A stretch of DNA of 35,671 nt. Origin: Aureimonas sp. Leaf427. Lineage in GTDB: Bacteria; Pseudomonadota; Alphaproteobacteria; Rhizobiales; Rhizobiaceae. Positions 24,824 through 33,999 of this stretch are shown here, in pieces. The stretch is taken from the NCBI RefSeq assembly GCF_001425485.1, contig NZ_LMQW01000018.1:1-35671 (forward strand), given 5' to 3'. Under the pieces are notes generated by a model that saw only the letters and a program-made list of their open reading frames with translations, had not been told where the DNA came from and did not search any database. The number at the start of each line of letters is the position of its first letter. The first letter of the stretch is position 1. Made by a program: the position numbers and the translations under genes.

Positions 24824-26173
24824 ATGCAGGACACCGACATCACCAAGCGCCTGGCGAAATGGGCCGTGGAGCTGAAAGGCGGCGACATTCCGGACGGCGT
24901 TCGCCGCGAGGGCGTGCGCACCTTCGTCAACTGGCTGGGCTGCGCGGTGGGTGGGGCGCGGCACGAGACGGTCGACCGCGCGCTCGACGCCGTCACCCTC
25001 TTCACCGGCCCGGCGAGGGCCCAGGTGCTCGGACGGTCCGAACGGTTGGACGAACTGCATGCTGCCCTCGTCAACGGCATCTCCTCGCACGTGCTCGACT
25101 ACGACGACACGCATCTGAAGACGATCATCCACCCGGCCGGCCCCGTCGCCTCCGCCATCCTCGCCGTCGCCGAGTCCCGGGCCGTCTCAGGCGAGGACTT
25201 TCTGACCGCCTTGATCCTCGGCGTCGAGGTGGAATGCCGCATCGGCAACTCCGTCTATCCCGATCACTACGATCGCGGCTGGCACATCACGGGGACGGCG
25301 GGCGTCTTCGGCGCGGCGGCAGCCACTGGCAAGCTTCTCGGCCTCGACGAGCGTCAGATGACCTGGGCATTCGGCATCGCCGCGACGCAGTCGTCCGGCT
25401 TCCGCGAGATGTTCGGCACCATGTGCAAGAGCTTTCACCCCGGCCGCGCCGCGCAGAACGGCGCCATGGCCGCCTTCCTCGCCAAGGCGAACTTCGATTC
25501 CTCTGAGCGCGCCATCGAGGCCCCGCGCGGCTGGGCGAACGTCCTGTCCACCAAACAGGACTACACCGAGATCGTCGACGGCCTCGGCACGAACTGGGAA
25601 GCCGGGCTTAACACCTACAAGCCCTATGCGTGCGGGATCGTGATCCATCCCGCGATCGACGGTTGCCAGCAGCTGAAGGAGACTCTCGGCGCCAAGGTCT
25701 CCGAGATCGCCTCGGTGGAGTTGCGCACGCATCCGCTCGTCCTCGAACTGACGGGCAAGAGGGCGCCGCGCACCGGTCTGGAAGGCAAATTCTCCGTCTT
25801 CCACGCCGCCGCCACCGCGCTCCTGAAGGGCGACGGCTCGCCCAACGCCTTCACCGATGAGATGGTCCGCGATCCGGAGATCGTTGCGCTTCGCGACAAG
25901 GTGAAGGCGACGACGGACGCCTCCGTCCATGAGGACGCCGTCCACATCGCTGTCACACTGCGTAGCGGCGAGCGGGTGCAACTGCACGTGCCCCATGCGG
26001 TCGGAAGCCTGGAGCGCCCGTTGTCGGACGACGCCATCTCCGAGAAGTTCGCCCGCCAGTCCGCCCCCGTCATCGGCGAGGCGGCGACGCGCGAACTGAT
26101 CGGGGCCGGCTGGGGGCTCGCCTCCACCGCCGACGTCGCCACCATCGCCGTGGCCTCGGCCGCGCGCAGCTGA
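24824..26173 (+). CDS. MmgE/PrpD family protein, copy 3
   Basis: This 449-residue member of the same superfamily has SSHVLDYDDTHLKTIIHPAG (about residue 86), giving the Asp and His of the active site. It also has HITGTAGVFGAAAATGKLLG, MFGTMCKSFHPGRAAQNG (about residue 200) and YKPYACGIVIHPAID (about residue 265). Compared with copy 2 it lacks the insertion after the DDT motif and is nearer the iminodisuccinate epimerase/aconitate decarboxylase pattern in layout, though that is a visual impression only. It ends 23 bases before a dehydrogenase gene with a good ribosome site, so the two products probably act in sequence. Confidence 0.9.
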   Translation: MQDTDITKRLAKWAVELKGGDIPDGVRREGVRTFVNWLGCAVGGARHETVDRALDAVTLFTGPARAQVLGRSERLDELHAALVNGISSHVLDYDDTHLKTIIHPAGPVASAILAVAESRAVSGEDFLTALILGVEVECRIGNSVYPDHYDRGWHITGTAGVFGAAAATGKLLGLDERQMTWAFGIAATQSSGFREMFGTMCKSFHPGRAAQNGAMAAFLAKANFDSSERAIEAPRGWANVLSTKQDYTEIVDGLGTNWEAGLNTYKPYACGIVIHPAIDGCQQLKETLGAKVSEIASVELRTHPLVLELTGKRAPRTGLEGKFSVFHAAATALLKGDGSPNAFTDEMVRDPEIVALRDKVKATTDASVHEDAVHIAVTLRSGERVQLHVPHAVGSLERPLSDDAISEKFARQSAPVIGEAATRELIGAGWGLASTADVATIAVASAARS

Positions 26174-26196
26174 GCGTTGAAGAGAAGGACCTTCCC

Positions 26197-27273
26197 ATGC
26201 AAAGCCATCTCGTGCTCGGCATTCTCAACGGCGACGACATCGGGCACGAGATCGTGCCGGCGAGCGTGGAGGTCGCCCGCGCGGCGGCCGAGAAGGCGGG
26301 CCTGCGCATCGACTGGCGTCCCATGCCGATCGGCCGGATCGCCCTCGATACGCACGGTTCGACCTTTCCCGACGGCACCATGGAGACGCTGTCGAAGATG
26401 GACGGCTTCATCCTCGGCCCCATCGGTCATCGCGCCTATCCCAAGGTCGCGGGCGCCATCAACCCGCATCCGATCATGCGAAAGGGCTTCGGCCTCTTCG
26501 CGAACGTCCGGCCGACCCGCTCCTATCCCGGCCTCGGCGCGATCCACGACAACATTGACCTCGTGATCGTCCGCGAGAACAACGAGGGCTTCCAGCCCGA
26601 TCGCAACGTCGTCGCGGGTTCGGGCGAGTTCCGGCCGACGGAGGACGTGACGATCTCGGTGCGCGTCATCACGCGGGCCGGCTCGTCCAAGGTGGCACGG
26701 ACCGCCTTCGAGATCGCCCGGCAGCGCCAGAAGCGACTGACGGTCGTCCACAAGAACACCGTCTTCAAGCTCGGCTGTGGCATGTTCGTGGAGGAATGCT
26801 ACCGCGTCGGGCAGGAGTTTCCGGATGTCGCGATCGACGAGGTGATCGTCGACACGATGGCGATGCGTCTCGTGCGCGATCCGCAGAGCTTCGACGTCGT
26901 CGTCACTACCAACATGTTCGGCGACATCCTGACAGACGAGGCGGCGGGTCTCGTCGGCGGGCTAGGTATGGCGCCGGGCCTTTGCATCGGCGAGGGCGCG
27001 CTCGCCATGGCGCAGGCGACCCACGGCTCGGCACCCGACATCGCCGGTCAGGGCATCGCCAATCCTTTCGCCATGATCGAATCCACCCGCATGATGGTGG
27101 AATGGCTCGGCCACAACCGCTCCATCCCAGAAGCGCTCTCGGCGAGCGTGCTCATGGAGCGCGGTATCATGCAGGCGCTCTCGCGACCCGAAACGCGCAC
27201 GCGCGACATCAAGGGCACGGTCGGCACGCGCGGCATGACCGACGGCATCCTCGCCGCGATTGCCGCCGCCTGA
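26197..27273 (+). CDS. isocitrate/isopropylmalate dehydrogenase family protein, Tyr-to-Gln variant
   Basis: This 358-residue enzyme belongs to the beta-decarboxylating dehydrogenase family, which oxidises 2-hydroxyacids at C2 and removes CO2 using NAD(P) and Mg. The family frame is clear: LGILNGDDIGHEIVP at the start, FANVRPTRSYPG with the substrate-binding Arg residues, HKNTVFKLGCGMF with the catalytic Lys (about residue 185), and TTNMFGDILTDEAAG with the metal-binding Asp. HGSAPDIAGQGIANP holds the cofactor loop. However RENNEGFQPD (about residues 126-135) has Gln where the catalytic Tyr normally stands (RENxEGxY). It is therefore either mechanistically altered or specific for an unusual substrate. 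Ribosome site AAGGA lies 8 bases before ATG. The bidirectional terminator follows. Confidence 0.88.
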   Translation: MQSHLVLGILNGDDIGHEIVPASVEVARAAAEKAGLRIDWRPMPIGRIALDTHGSTFPDGTMETLSKMDGFILGPIGHRAYPKVAGAINPHPIMRKGFGLFANVRPTRSYPGLGAIHDNIDLVIVRENNEGFQPDRNVVAGSGEFRPTEDVTISVRVITRAGSSKVARTAFEIARQRQKRLTVVHKNTVFKLGCGMFVEECYRVGQEFPDVAIDEVIVDTMAMRLVRDPQSFDVVVTTNMFGDILTDEAAGLVGGLGMAPGLCIGEGALAMAQATHGSAPDIAGQGIANPFAMIESTRMMVEWLGHNRSIPEALSASVLMERGIMQALSRPETRTRDIKGTVGTRGMTDGILAAIAAA

Positions 27274-27282
27274 GACACCCCG

Positions 27283-27310
27283 GCCCCTTCGGTTCAGACG
27301 CCGAAGGGGC
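27283..27310. terminator. bidirectional terminator between convergent genes
   Basis: GCCCCTTCGG (27283-27292) pairs perfectly with CCGAAGGGGC (27301-27310). The stem overlaps the last codons of the minus-strand rhodanese gene and begins 9 bases after the plus-strand dehydrogenase stop, so it can serve both. Confidence 0.65.
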
Positions 27311-28880
27311 TCGGCCCGATGCGGTACTCCGCACGCTCGGCGCGGTCGAGCTGGCGTGTCAGGCCCTGTTCCCAGGCAAGGTAGCGGCGGGCTGCGTCAA
27401 GATTGCCGTCGTGCCGGTCATGGAAAAAGAAGAGATGGTCAATCGCTGTTGCATCCGGCGGATCGTCCGGGGTGGAGGCCAGGCGCAAGCCCGCCGCGCG
27501 CCAAGCTTCGGCGGTGCCGCCCACTAGCCGAATGTCCCGCGCCCCGCGTGCGAAGAGCGTGTCGGCGGCAAGCGCGGCGACACCAAAATCGCCGACGAGG
27601 GCGATCCGGGCGCCCGGCGCTAGCGCCGGCAGCCTTGGCCGGATCGACCAACGCGCGCCCGGCAGATGGCCCGCGCGAAAGGCGAGCGACCCCCTGAGAT
27701 CGAGCAGCGGATCGCCGGCCGCCGCCTGCTTCACGGCCTGCGCCGCCGACATCTGGCGAAGGCGTGCCAAATCCGGTGCGACGACGGGATCGGCCCGCTC
27801 GAAGCCGGAGCGGGCTGCGACGTCCACGTCGCGCAAAACCGCAACCTCGTAACCAAGGGCGGCCAGGAAGACGGCGGCGACGGTAGCGCGAAGGCCCGTA
27901 TCGTCGAGAAGCACGACGCGCGAGCGGCGCGTGCCTATCCAGTGGTCCGTCGCCTGGACGAGTTGCACGGCGGGCGCATGGCACGCGCCTGCGATCGAGC
28001 CGGTCGCGAACTCCTCAGCGCCGCGCACGTCGAGAACGTGGAGCGTGCGATCGGGGTCGGCCGCGAGCCGGCGAAGAGTGTTGAGATCAATGTGCGCAAC
28101 GGCAGCGCGCTTCATCAACGCGTCGGCACGGGACCGGCTGGCCGCGAGCGCCTTCGGCCCCGGAATGACAAGCGTCGCGGCCTCCCGTCCATAGTCCAGT
28201 GCGCGGCCGGACAGCGCCCAGCCCTGCGTGCCGTTTTCGAGCGCGACGACCGGGTTCGGCACGCCGGCCAGCGCGAGGCTGGCGGCTCCGACGATGCTGC
28301 GCGTGCGTCCCGCGCAATGGACGACGACCGTCGTGTGCGGGTCGGGCAGAAGGTCCTCCGCTCGGTGGCCGAGCTCGCCGTTCGGAGCGCAGACAGCCCC
28401 CGGAAGGGTCATCTTGGCGTATTCGCCGGCGGGTCGGCCATCGACGAGGCGAATGTCGCGCCCTTCCGCCTGCCAGGCGGCGAGCGTGTCGACCGAGATC
28501 CGGGGGACGTGCCAAGCCTCCTCCAGAAGCTCGCCCAGCGTCTTCGACGGAAGGTTCACGCCCTTGAAGAGCGTGAAGCCGGCGGCGGCCCAGGCCGGTG
28601 CGCCGCCCTCGATCCAGGATACGTCGCGATAGCCGAGCGCCGCGAGCCGCTCCGCGGCTAGCGCCGCGATACCGTCGCCATCGTCGACGAGCAGCACTGG
28701 AGCGCCCGCGCGGGGCACGAGGGCACCGACGTCGAACTCCAGGCGGCTGAAGGGACAGGGCACCGCGAGAAAAGGATGGCCCTCGCCGTAGAGCCCGTGC
28801 TCGCGAAGATCGAGGCAGGCGATTTCGCCGAGCCCGTGGAGGCGGGCCTTGGCGCTCGCGGCATTGAGGGGGCCGGGCAT
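27294..28880 (-). CDS. four-module rhodanese-like sulfurtransferase
   Basis: The 528-residue protein reads as four successive rhodanese-like modules, about residues 10-115, 130-240, 275-375 and 385-485. They show the recurring ending GYRDVSWIEGGAPAW, VALENGTQGW, GYEVAVLRD and DIRLVGGTAEAW. Only the second has the active-site Cys loop (VVHCAGRTRS, Cys near 188); the others carry Asp or Gly there and are probably structural. Rhodaneses move sulfane sulfur from thiosulfate or mercapto compounds to an acceptor. Similar long proteins are known in alphaproteobacteria. The start at 28880 overlaps the upstream hydrolase stop (ATGA), whereas the open frame continues artefactually beyond it. Co-translation with a hydrolase suggests a shared job. 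Confidence 0.85.
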   Translation of the reverse strand: MPGPLNAASAKARLHGLGEIACLDLREHGLYGEGHPFLAVPCPFSRLEFDVGALVPRAGAPVLLVDDGDGIAALAAERLAALGYRDVSWIEGGAPAWAAAGFTLFKGVNLPSKTLGELLEEAWHVPRISVDTLAAWQAEGRDIRLVDGRPAGEYAKMTLPGAVCAPNGELGHRAEDLLPDPHTTVVVHCAGRTRSIVGAASLALAGVPNPVVALENGTQGWALSGRALDYGREAATLVIPGPKALAASRSRADALMKRAAVAHIDLNTLRRLAADPDRTLHVLDVRGAEEFATGSIAGACHAPAVQLVQATDHWIGTRRSRVVLLDDTGLRATVAAVFLAALGYEVAVLRDVDVAARSGFERADPVVAPDLARLRQMSAAQAVKQAAAGDPLLDLRGSLAFRAGHLPGARWSIRPRLPALAPGARIALVGDFGVAALAADTLFARGARDIRLVGGTAEAWRAAGLRLASTPDDPPDATAIDHLFFFHDRHDGNLDAARRYLAWEQGLTRQLDRAERAEYRIGPSPFGV

Positions 28881-29860
28881 CAGACGGTAGGGCCGACGGA
28901 TGGAACAGAGGGCTCCTCGCCGCTGAGGAAGGGCAGGAGCGCGTTCAGCACGAGATCGGGGCGCTGCTCGGAGGGATAGTGGCCGGTGGGTATGGCGAAG
29001 CCCCGAAGATCGCCAGCCCACCGGCCCCAGGCCTCCATAGGCTTAAGGTGACGCCCGACATGACTGTTCGAGCCCCAGACGACGAGGGTCGGACAGGCGA
29101 TTCGGCGCCCGGCCTCGAAGTCGGCTCGGTCGAATTCATAGTCCAGCGTCACCGTCGCGCGGTAATCCTCGCAGACGGCATGGATCTGCTCTGGCGTCGT
29201 GCAGCGGGCGTACTCGGCGAAGGCTTCCGGCGCGAAGATCGAAAGTCCCACGCCTTTCTTGTTCAGCTTGTAGTTGATGTAATAATCGAGATCGGCGGTG
29301 ATGAGCTTTTCCGGGAACGGCGACTTCTGCGCCATGAAGAACCAGTGATAGCTTTCCAGCCCCCAGCCGAGCGTGACGTTCGACAGGAGGTCGTAGGTCG
29401 GGACGATGTCGAGCGCGCAGAGGTGTGTAACTTGCTCGGGCTCATCCAACGCCATGCGGAAGGCAACGCGCGCCCCGCGGTCGTGACCGGCGACGGCGAA
29501 GCGCTCGAAGCCGAAATGGCGCATGACCTCGACATTGTCCTCGCCCATGGCGCGGAAGGTATAGGCCGCGTGGTCCTCGCCGCCGTCCGGCTTGGAACTG
29601 TCGCCATAGCCGCGCAGATCGGGTGCGACGACCGTGAAGCGCTTGGCCAGGTCCGGCGCGACGCGGTGCCAACTCACATGCGTCAGCGGATTGCCGTGAA
29701 GGAGGAGCAGCGGCGGACCTTCTCCGCCGATCGCGACGTTGATTTCAGCGCCCGCCGTCGCCACGCGCTCGTAACGAAAGCCCCGCATCAAGGCCGCCGC
29801 GCCGGACCCTGCGGTGGCGCCCGTCGCCTCAGTGCGAGTCTTGTTCGTCCGCTGGGACAT
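28880..29860 (-). CDS. alpha/beta-hydrolase, fluoroacetate dehalogenase-like
   Basis: This 326-residue alpha/beta-hydrolase resembles fluoroacetate dehalogenase and epoxide hydrolases. LLLLHGNPLTHVSWHRVAP gives the oxyanion region and VAPDLRGYGDSSKP follows. The nucleophile motif is AGHDRGAR with Asp in place of Ser (about residue 125), next to two Arg residues of the kind that bind carboxylate. CALDIVPTY carries a second Asp, and YHWFF has the His-Trp pair used for halide binding in that family. The late PTGHYPSEQRPD provides the catalytic His. A haloacid or an epoxy-acid is a reasonable substrate guess. GGGGAG precedes ATG 29860. It is transcribed away from the tartrate-dehydrogenase-like genes across a shared operator region. 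Confidence 0.87.
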   Translation of the reverse strand: MSQRTNKTRTEATGATAGSGAAALMRGFRYERVATAGAEINVAIGGEGPPLLLLHGNPLTHVSWHRVAPDLAKRFTVVAPDLRGYGDSSKPDGGEDHAAYTFRAMGEDNVEVMRHFGFERFAVAGHDRGARVAFRMALDEPEQVTHLCALDIVPTYDLLSNVTLGWGLESYHWFFMAQKSPFPEKLITADLDYYINYKLNKKGVGLSIFAPEAFAEYARCTTPEQIHAVCEDYRATVTLDYEFDRADFEAGRRIACPTLVVWGSNSHVGRHLKPMEAWGRWAGDLRGFAIPTGHYPSEQRPDLVLNALLPFLSGEEPSVPSVGPTV

Positions 29861-29982
29861 GCGAAATCTCCCCTCGAAAGTGCGCTAACGCCGATTCGCT
29901 TGGCGCAACGCCGTCCAGCGAAATCGCCGGCCGGACAGGTCCCGATGATCCATCCGCGGGCCCCGCACCGTCGCTCCGACGA

Positions 29983-30014
29983 GGATAAATTGTCAACAGT
30001 TTATAATTGACAAT
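29983..30014. promoter_or_regulatory. shared box copy 4 plus perfect inverted repeat in divergent promoter
   Basis: Read on the minus strand, 29999 to 29983 is CTGTTGACAATTTATCC, matching the shared box. ATTGTCAA (29989-29996) and TTGACAAT (30007-30014) form a perfect 8-base inverted repeat with a 10-base spacer. One half faces the hydrolase gene (29860, minus) and the other the dehydrogenase gene (30075, plus), so one regulator could control both directions. Confidence 0.65.
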
Positions 30015-30074
30015 AAATGTGTAGGGTGGAATGACGAGGCCAAACGGATCGAAAACGATCAGGGGAGAGAGCCG

Positions 30075-31148
30075 ATGGCGAGCTACAGGATCGCGGCCAT
30101 TCCAGGCGACGGTATTGGTAAGGAAGTCGTCTCAGCCGGCAGCGCCGTGCTACAGGCCCTGTCGAAACGCGACGGGTTCGACATCGCGATCGAGACCTTC
30201 GATTGGGGCTCGGACCGCTACAGAGCGACGGGCCGTCTCATGCCGGAGGACGGCTGCAAAACCCTCGAGTCCTTCGACGCCATCTATTTCGGGGCAGTCG
30301 GCGCACCCGACCTTCCCGACCATCTGACCCTTTGGGGCCTCCGGCTCGCGATCTGCCAGCCCTTCGACCAATATGCCAATGTCCGCCCAACGCGCATCCT
30401 TCCGGGCATAGAGAGCCCGCTGCGCGGCGTCTCCGTCGGCGACCTCGACTGGGTCATTGTGCGCGAGAACTCGGAGGGCGAGTATGCCGGCCAGGGCGGG
30501 CGCTCGCATCGCGGCCTGCCCGAGGAGATCGCGACCGAGGTCTCGATCTTCACGCGGGCCGGCGTCGAGCGTATCATGCGCTTCGCTTTCGAGACCGCCC
30601 GCTTGCGCCCGCGGAAGCTCCTGACCGTCGTCACAAAGTCCAACGCGCAGCGCCATGGCATGGTGCTCTGGGACGATATCGCGAAGGAGGTCGCTGCCGA
30701 ATTTCCCGATGTGACGTGGGACAAGATGCTGGTCGACGCGATGACGGTGCGCATGACCTTGAAACCTGCCTCGCTCGATACGATCGTCGCGACCAACCTT
30801 CATGCCGACATCCTGTCCGATCTCGCCGCAGCGCTCGCGGGCTCCATCGGCATCGCGCCCACCGCCAACCTCAACCCCGAGGGGCGTTTCCCCTCCATGT
30901 TCGAGCCGATCCACGGCTCGGCCTTTGACATCACGGGGGCCGGCATCGCCAATCCAGTCGGCACGTTCTGGTCGGCTGTCCTGATGCTGGAGCATCTGGG
31001 CGAACCCGCCTCGGCCGAGCGCCTCATGCGCGCCATCGAGCGCGTGACCGCAGATCCGGCACTCCACACCCCCGATCTAGGCGGCACCGCCCGCACCGAC
31101 GACGTGACGCGCGCCGTCATCGCCGCGATCCAAGGCGACAATCTGTAA
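30075..31148 (+). CDS. tartrate/D-malate dehydrogenase-like beta-decarboxylating dehydrogenase, copy 2
   Basis: This 357-residue enzyme of the TtuC/DmlA type (NAD-dependent tartrate, D-malate or 3-isopropylmalate dehydrogenase) shows the full catalytic set. RIAAIPGDGIGKEVV is at the start and PFDQYANVRPTRILPG holds substrate Arg residues. RENSEGEYAGQGG keeps the catalytic Tyr (about residue 137), VTKSNAQ keeps the catalytic Lys (about 188), and DAMTVRMTL and ATNLHADILSDLAA keep the metal Asp residues. The ribosome site GGGGAGAG is strong. It follows the divergent operator and begins an operon with a second such gene and a PdxA-like gene. It should convert a 2-hydroxy-3-substituted dicarboxylate to a 2-oxoacid and CO2. 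Confidence 0.92.
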   Translation: MASYRIAAIPGDGIGKEVVSAGSAVLQALSKRDGFDIAIETFDWGSDRYRATGRLMPEDGCKTLESFDAIYFGAVGAPDLPDHLTLWGLRLAICQPFDQYANVRPTRILPGIESPLRGVSVGDLDWVIVRENSEGEYAGQGGRSHRGLPEEIATEVSIFTRAGVERIMRFAFETARLRPRKLLTVVTKSNAQRHGMVLWDDIAKEVAAEFPDVTWDKMLVDAMTVRMTLKPASLDTIVATNLHADILSDLAAALAGSIGIAPTANLNPEGRFPSMFEPIHGSAFDITGAGIANPVGTFWSAVLMLEHLGEPASAERLMRAIERVTADPALHTPDLGGTARTDDVTRAVIAAIQGDNL

Positions 31149-31161
31149 GAGGACATCCGGC

Positions 31162-32232
<1,071 letters not shown>

Positions 32233-32244
32233 GCGAGGCTTCCC

Positions 32245-33246
32245 ATGGGCTCCCCTCTTCCCATCATCGCGCTGACCCCCGGCGACTGCACCGGCATCGG
32301 CCCCGAACAGGTCGCGCGGATCCTGTCCGACGGTCGCCTGGCCGATGTCGCCCGGCTCGTCGTCGTGGGCGATGCCCGCGTCCTCGATCTCGGCGCGGCA
32401 CAGGCCGGCGTCTCGCTCGCCTGTCGCCGCTACGACAGCCCGGCGGTCGTGAATTGGGACGATCCGCTCGTGCCGCTGGTCGATCTCGCCAACATCGACC
32501 CCGCGCTATTTCCCCCCGGCATCGGCAGCGCGCAGTCCGGTCGCCTCACCGGCGAGACGCTCGCGCGCTGCATCGAATTTTCCAAAGCCGGCGAGGTCGA
32601 CGCGGTCAGCTTCGCACCGCTCAACAAGCGCGCCATGTTCGACGGCGGCTGGAAATTTCCCGACGAGCACAAGATGTTCGCCCATCTTCTCGGGCACAGC
32701 GGCTATTTCAGCGAGATGAACGTCCTCGACGGCCAATGGATGTCGCGGGTCACCTCGCACGTCTCGCTCCGCCAAGCGCTGGATCTCGTCGACCGCCCGG
32801 CCATCGAGGCCGCGATCGTCCTGGCGATCCGCATGATGGAGACGGCCGGCATCGCTGCCCCGCGCCTCGCGGTGGCCGCGCTGAACCCGCACAATGGCGA
32901 GGGCGGCCTGTTCGGCATGGAGGAGATCGAGATCATTCGGCCCGCCGTCGAGGCGATGGCTGCCAGGGGCTTTTCCTGCGCCGGCCCCTTCCCCTCCGAC
33001 ACCGTCTTTCTCAAAGCCTTCGCGGGCGAGTTCGACGGCGTGCTGTCGATGTATCACGACCAGGGGCAGATCGCGACGAAGATGCGCGGCTTCAATCGTG
33101 GCGTCACGGTCACGGCCGGTCTCGACACCGTCTTCACGACCCCGGCCCACGGCACGGCCTTCGATATCGTGGGACAAGGCATCGCGGACACTGGCGCCAT
33201 CGAGAACGCCATTCGCCTCGGCGCAAAACTGGCGGGCCGGACCTGA
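32245..33246 (+). CDS. PdxA-family dehydrogenase (PdxA2-like)
   Basis: This 333-residue protein belongs to the 4-hydroxythreonine-4-phosphate dehydrogenase family. It has TPGDCTGIGPE at the start and the three metal-binding His residues in TSHVSLRQ, ALNPHNGEGGLFG and MYHDQGQIATK, followed by TTPAHGTAFDI. PdxA itself serves vitamin B6 synthesis, but paralogues (PdxA2) act in catabolism of phosphorylated four-carbon acids, and TphB oxidises a terephthalate dihydrodiol. Here it is last in an operon with two tartrate-dehydrogenase-like genes, so a catabolic role is likely. No DUF1537-type kinase, the usual PdxA2 partner, is in the window, so phosphorylated substrates are not supported. ATG 32245 has GAGCGAGG upstream. 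Confidence 0.9.
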   Translation: MGSPLPIIALTPGDCTGIGPEQVARILSDGRLADVARLVVVGDARVLDLGAAQAGVSLACRRYDSPAVVNWDDPLVPLVDLANIDPALFPPGIGSAQSGRLTGETLARCIEFSKAGEVDAVSFAPLNKRAMFDGGWKFPDEHKMFAHLLGHSGYFSEMNVLDGQWMSRVTSHVSLRQALDLVDRPAIEAAIVLAIRMMETAGIAAPRLAVAALNPHNGEGGLFGMEEIEIIRPAVEAMAARGFSCAGPFPSDTVFLKAFAGEFDGVLSMYHDQGQIATKMRGFNRGVTVTAGLDTVFTTPAHGTAFDIVGQGIADTGAIENAIRLGAKLAGRT

Positions 33247-33624
33247 TCTCCTGAAGCGGTGGCCGTCTGCCGGACGGGCTTCGTTGCGAACATCAGATCA
33301 GGCCGCAGCAGTTCCCTTCCGGGCCGTGGCGGAGCGACATGCTGAGCCGTCCGCCGGACGCGAGAAGGCTTGCTAGCGCCTCCATACCGGATTGCCGTTA
33401 GGCTTTATCGAGGTGCATCCAGACGGCGGTAAAGAGGATCAGGTCGAAGGGTTCGTCGCGTGAGCTGAGCCCCTTCAGCGAATTGGGTTTTGTCGCGGCA
33501 AAGGCTCTGAAGGATCGCCTGAAGGCCTGATTGCCATGAACGAACGATGGCTTATGGAGGATTTGATCCTCGTCGGCCTGCTAAAAGTTGTCCAGCAGGG
33601 TGCAACCCTTCCTGCTTCCCCAAT
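33247..33624. other. intergenic stretch after the catabolic island
   Basis: A weak stem with CCGTC/GACGG arms lies 15-35 bases after the pdxA-like stop and could help termination. Beyond it I see no family-like coding on either strand. The stretch may contain worn gene remains, but none is recognisable. Confidence 0.4.
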
Positions 33625-33999
33625 ATGCGGGCCGCCGAGCATCTCCAGACGGCGGCGCGCGAACTCATCGATCAAGCGCCGCCGAACGCTCGGCCGAAGA
33701 TCCAGCGGCGGGTGCAAGCCACGGCTCGTCGATGCGTAAGCCCCTCGGTGACGCGTGATACCCACGTTGCGACGCTGGGGCTCGCTGCATATCACCTGCT
33801 GGAGCACCTCCATGAAGAAGGCTACGTCTCCATCGGTACGTTTAGTCCGCTATCCCGCGCGATCGATATGATCCTTCCGCATCTCGAGTCAGCAGCCAAC
33901 GACGAAGAGCTAATGATAGACAGCCGAACGAAGGCCATCGGCATCTTCCAGAACCTGCAGACGGAGGGGCTCTTTCGGGGCGTCGTGCCGATGGCGTGA
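33625..33999 (+). CDS. hypothetical protein, unrecognised
   Basis: This open frame of 124 codons begins MRAAEHLQTAARELID and ends TEGLFRGVVPMA. It is soluble in character, mostly helical, with leucines spaced in LAAYHLLEHLHEEG and a balanced charge. No motif, signal peptide or membrane segment is seen, and I do not recognise a family. No Shine-Dalgarno precedes ATG 33625, though the frame continues upstream to 33547. Amino-acid composition looks more protein-like than in the other frames of this stretch, which is the main reason to keep it. It stands alone between the catabolic island and the cyclic-di-GMP gene. It may equally be the remnant of a larger gene. Confidence 0.35.
   Translation: MRAAEHLQTAARELIDQAPPNARPKIQRRVQATARRCVSPSVTRDTHVATLGLAAYHLLEHLHEEGYVSIGTFSPLSRAIDMILPHLESAANDEELMIDSRTKAIGIFQNLQTEGLFRGVVPMA

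Noticed and set aside
28881-29021. 47-codon N-terminal extension of the rhodanese gene
   Set aside because: It overlaps the hydrolase gene in another frame and is Arg-rich; ATG 28880 with the ATGA overlap is the better start.
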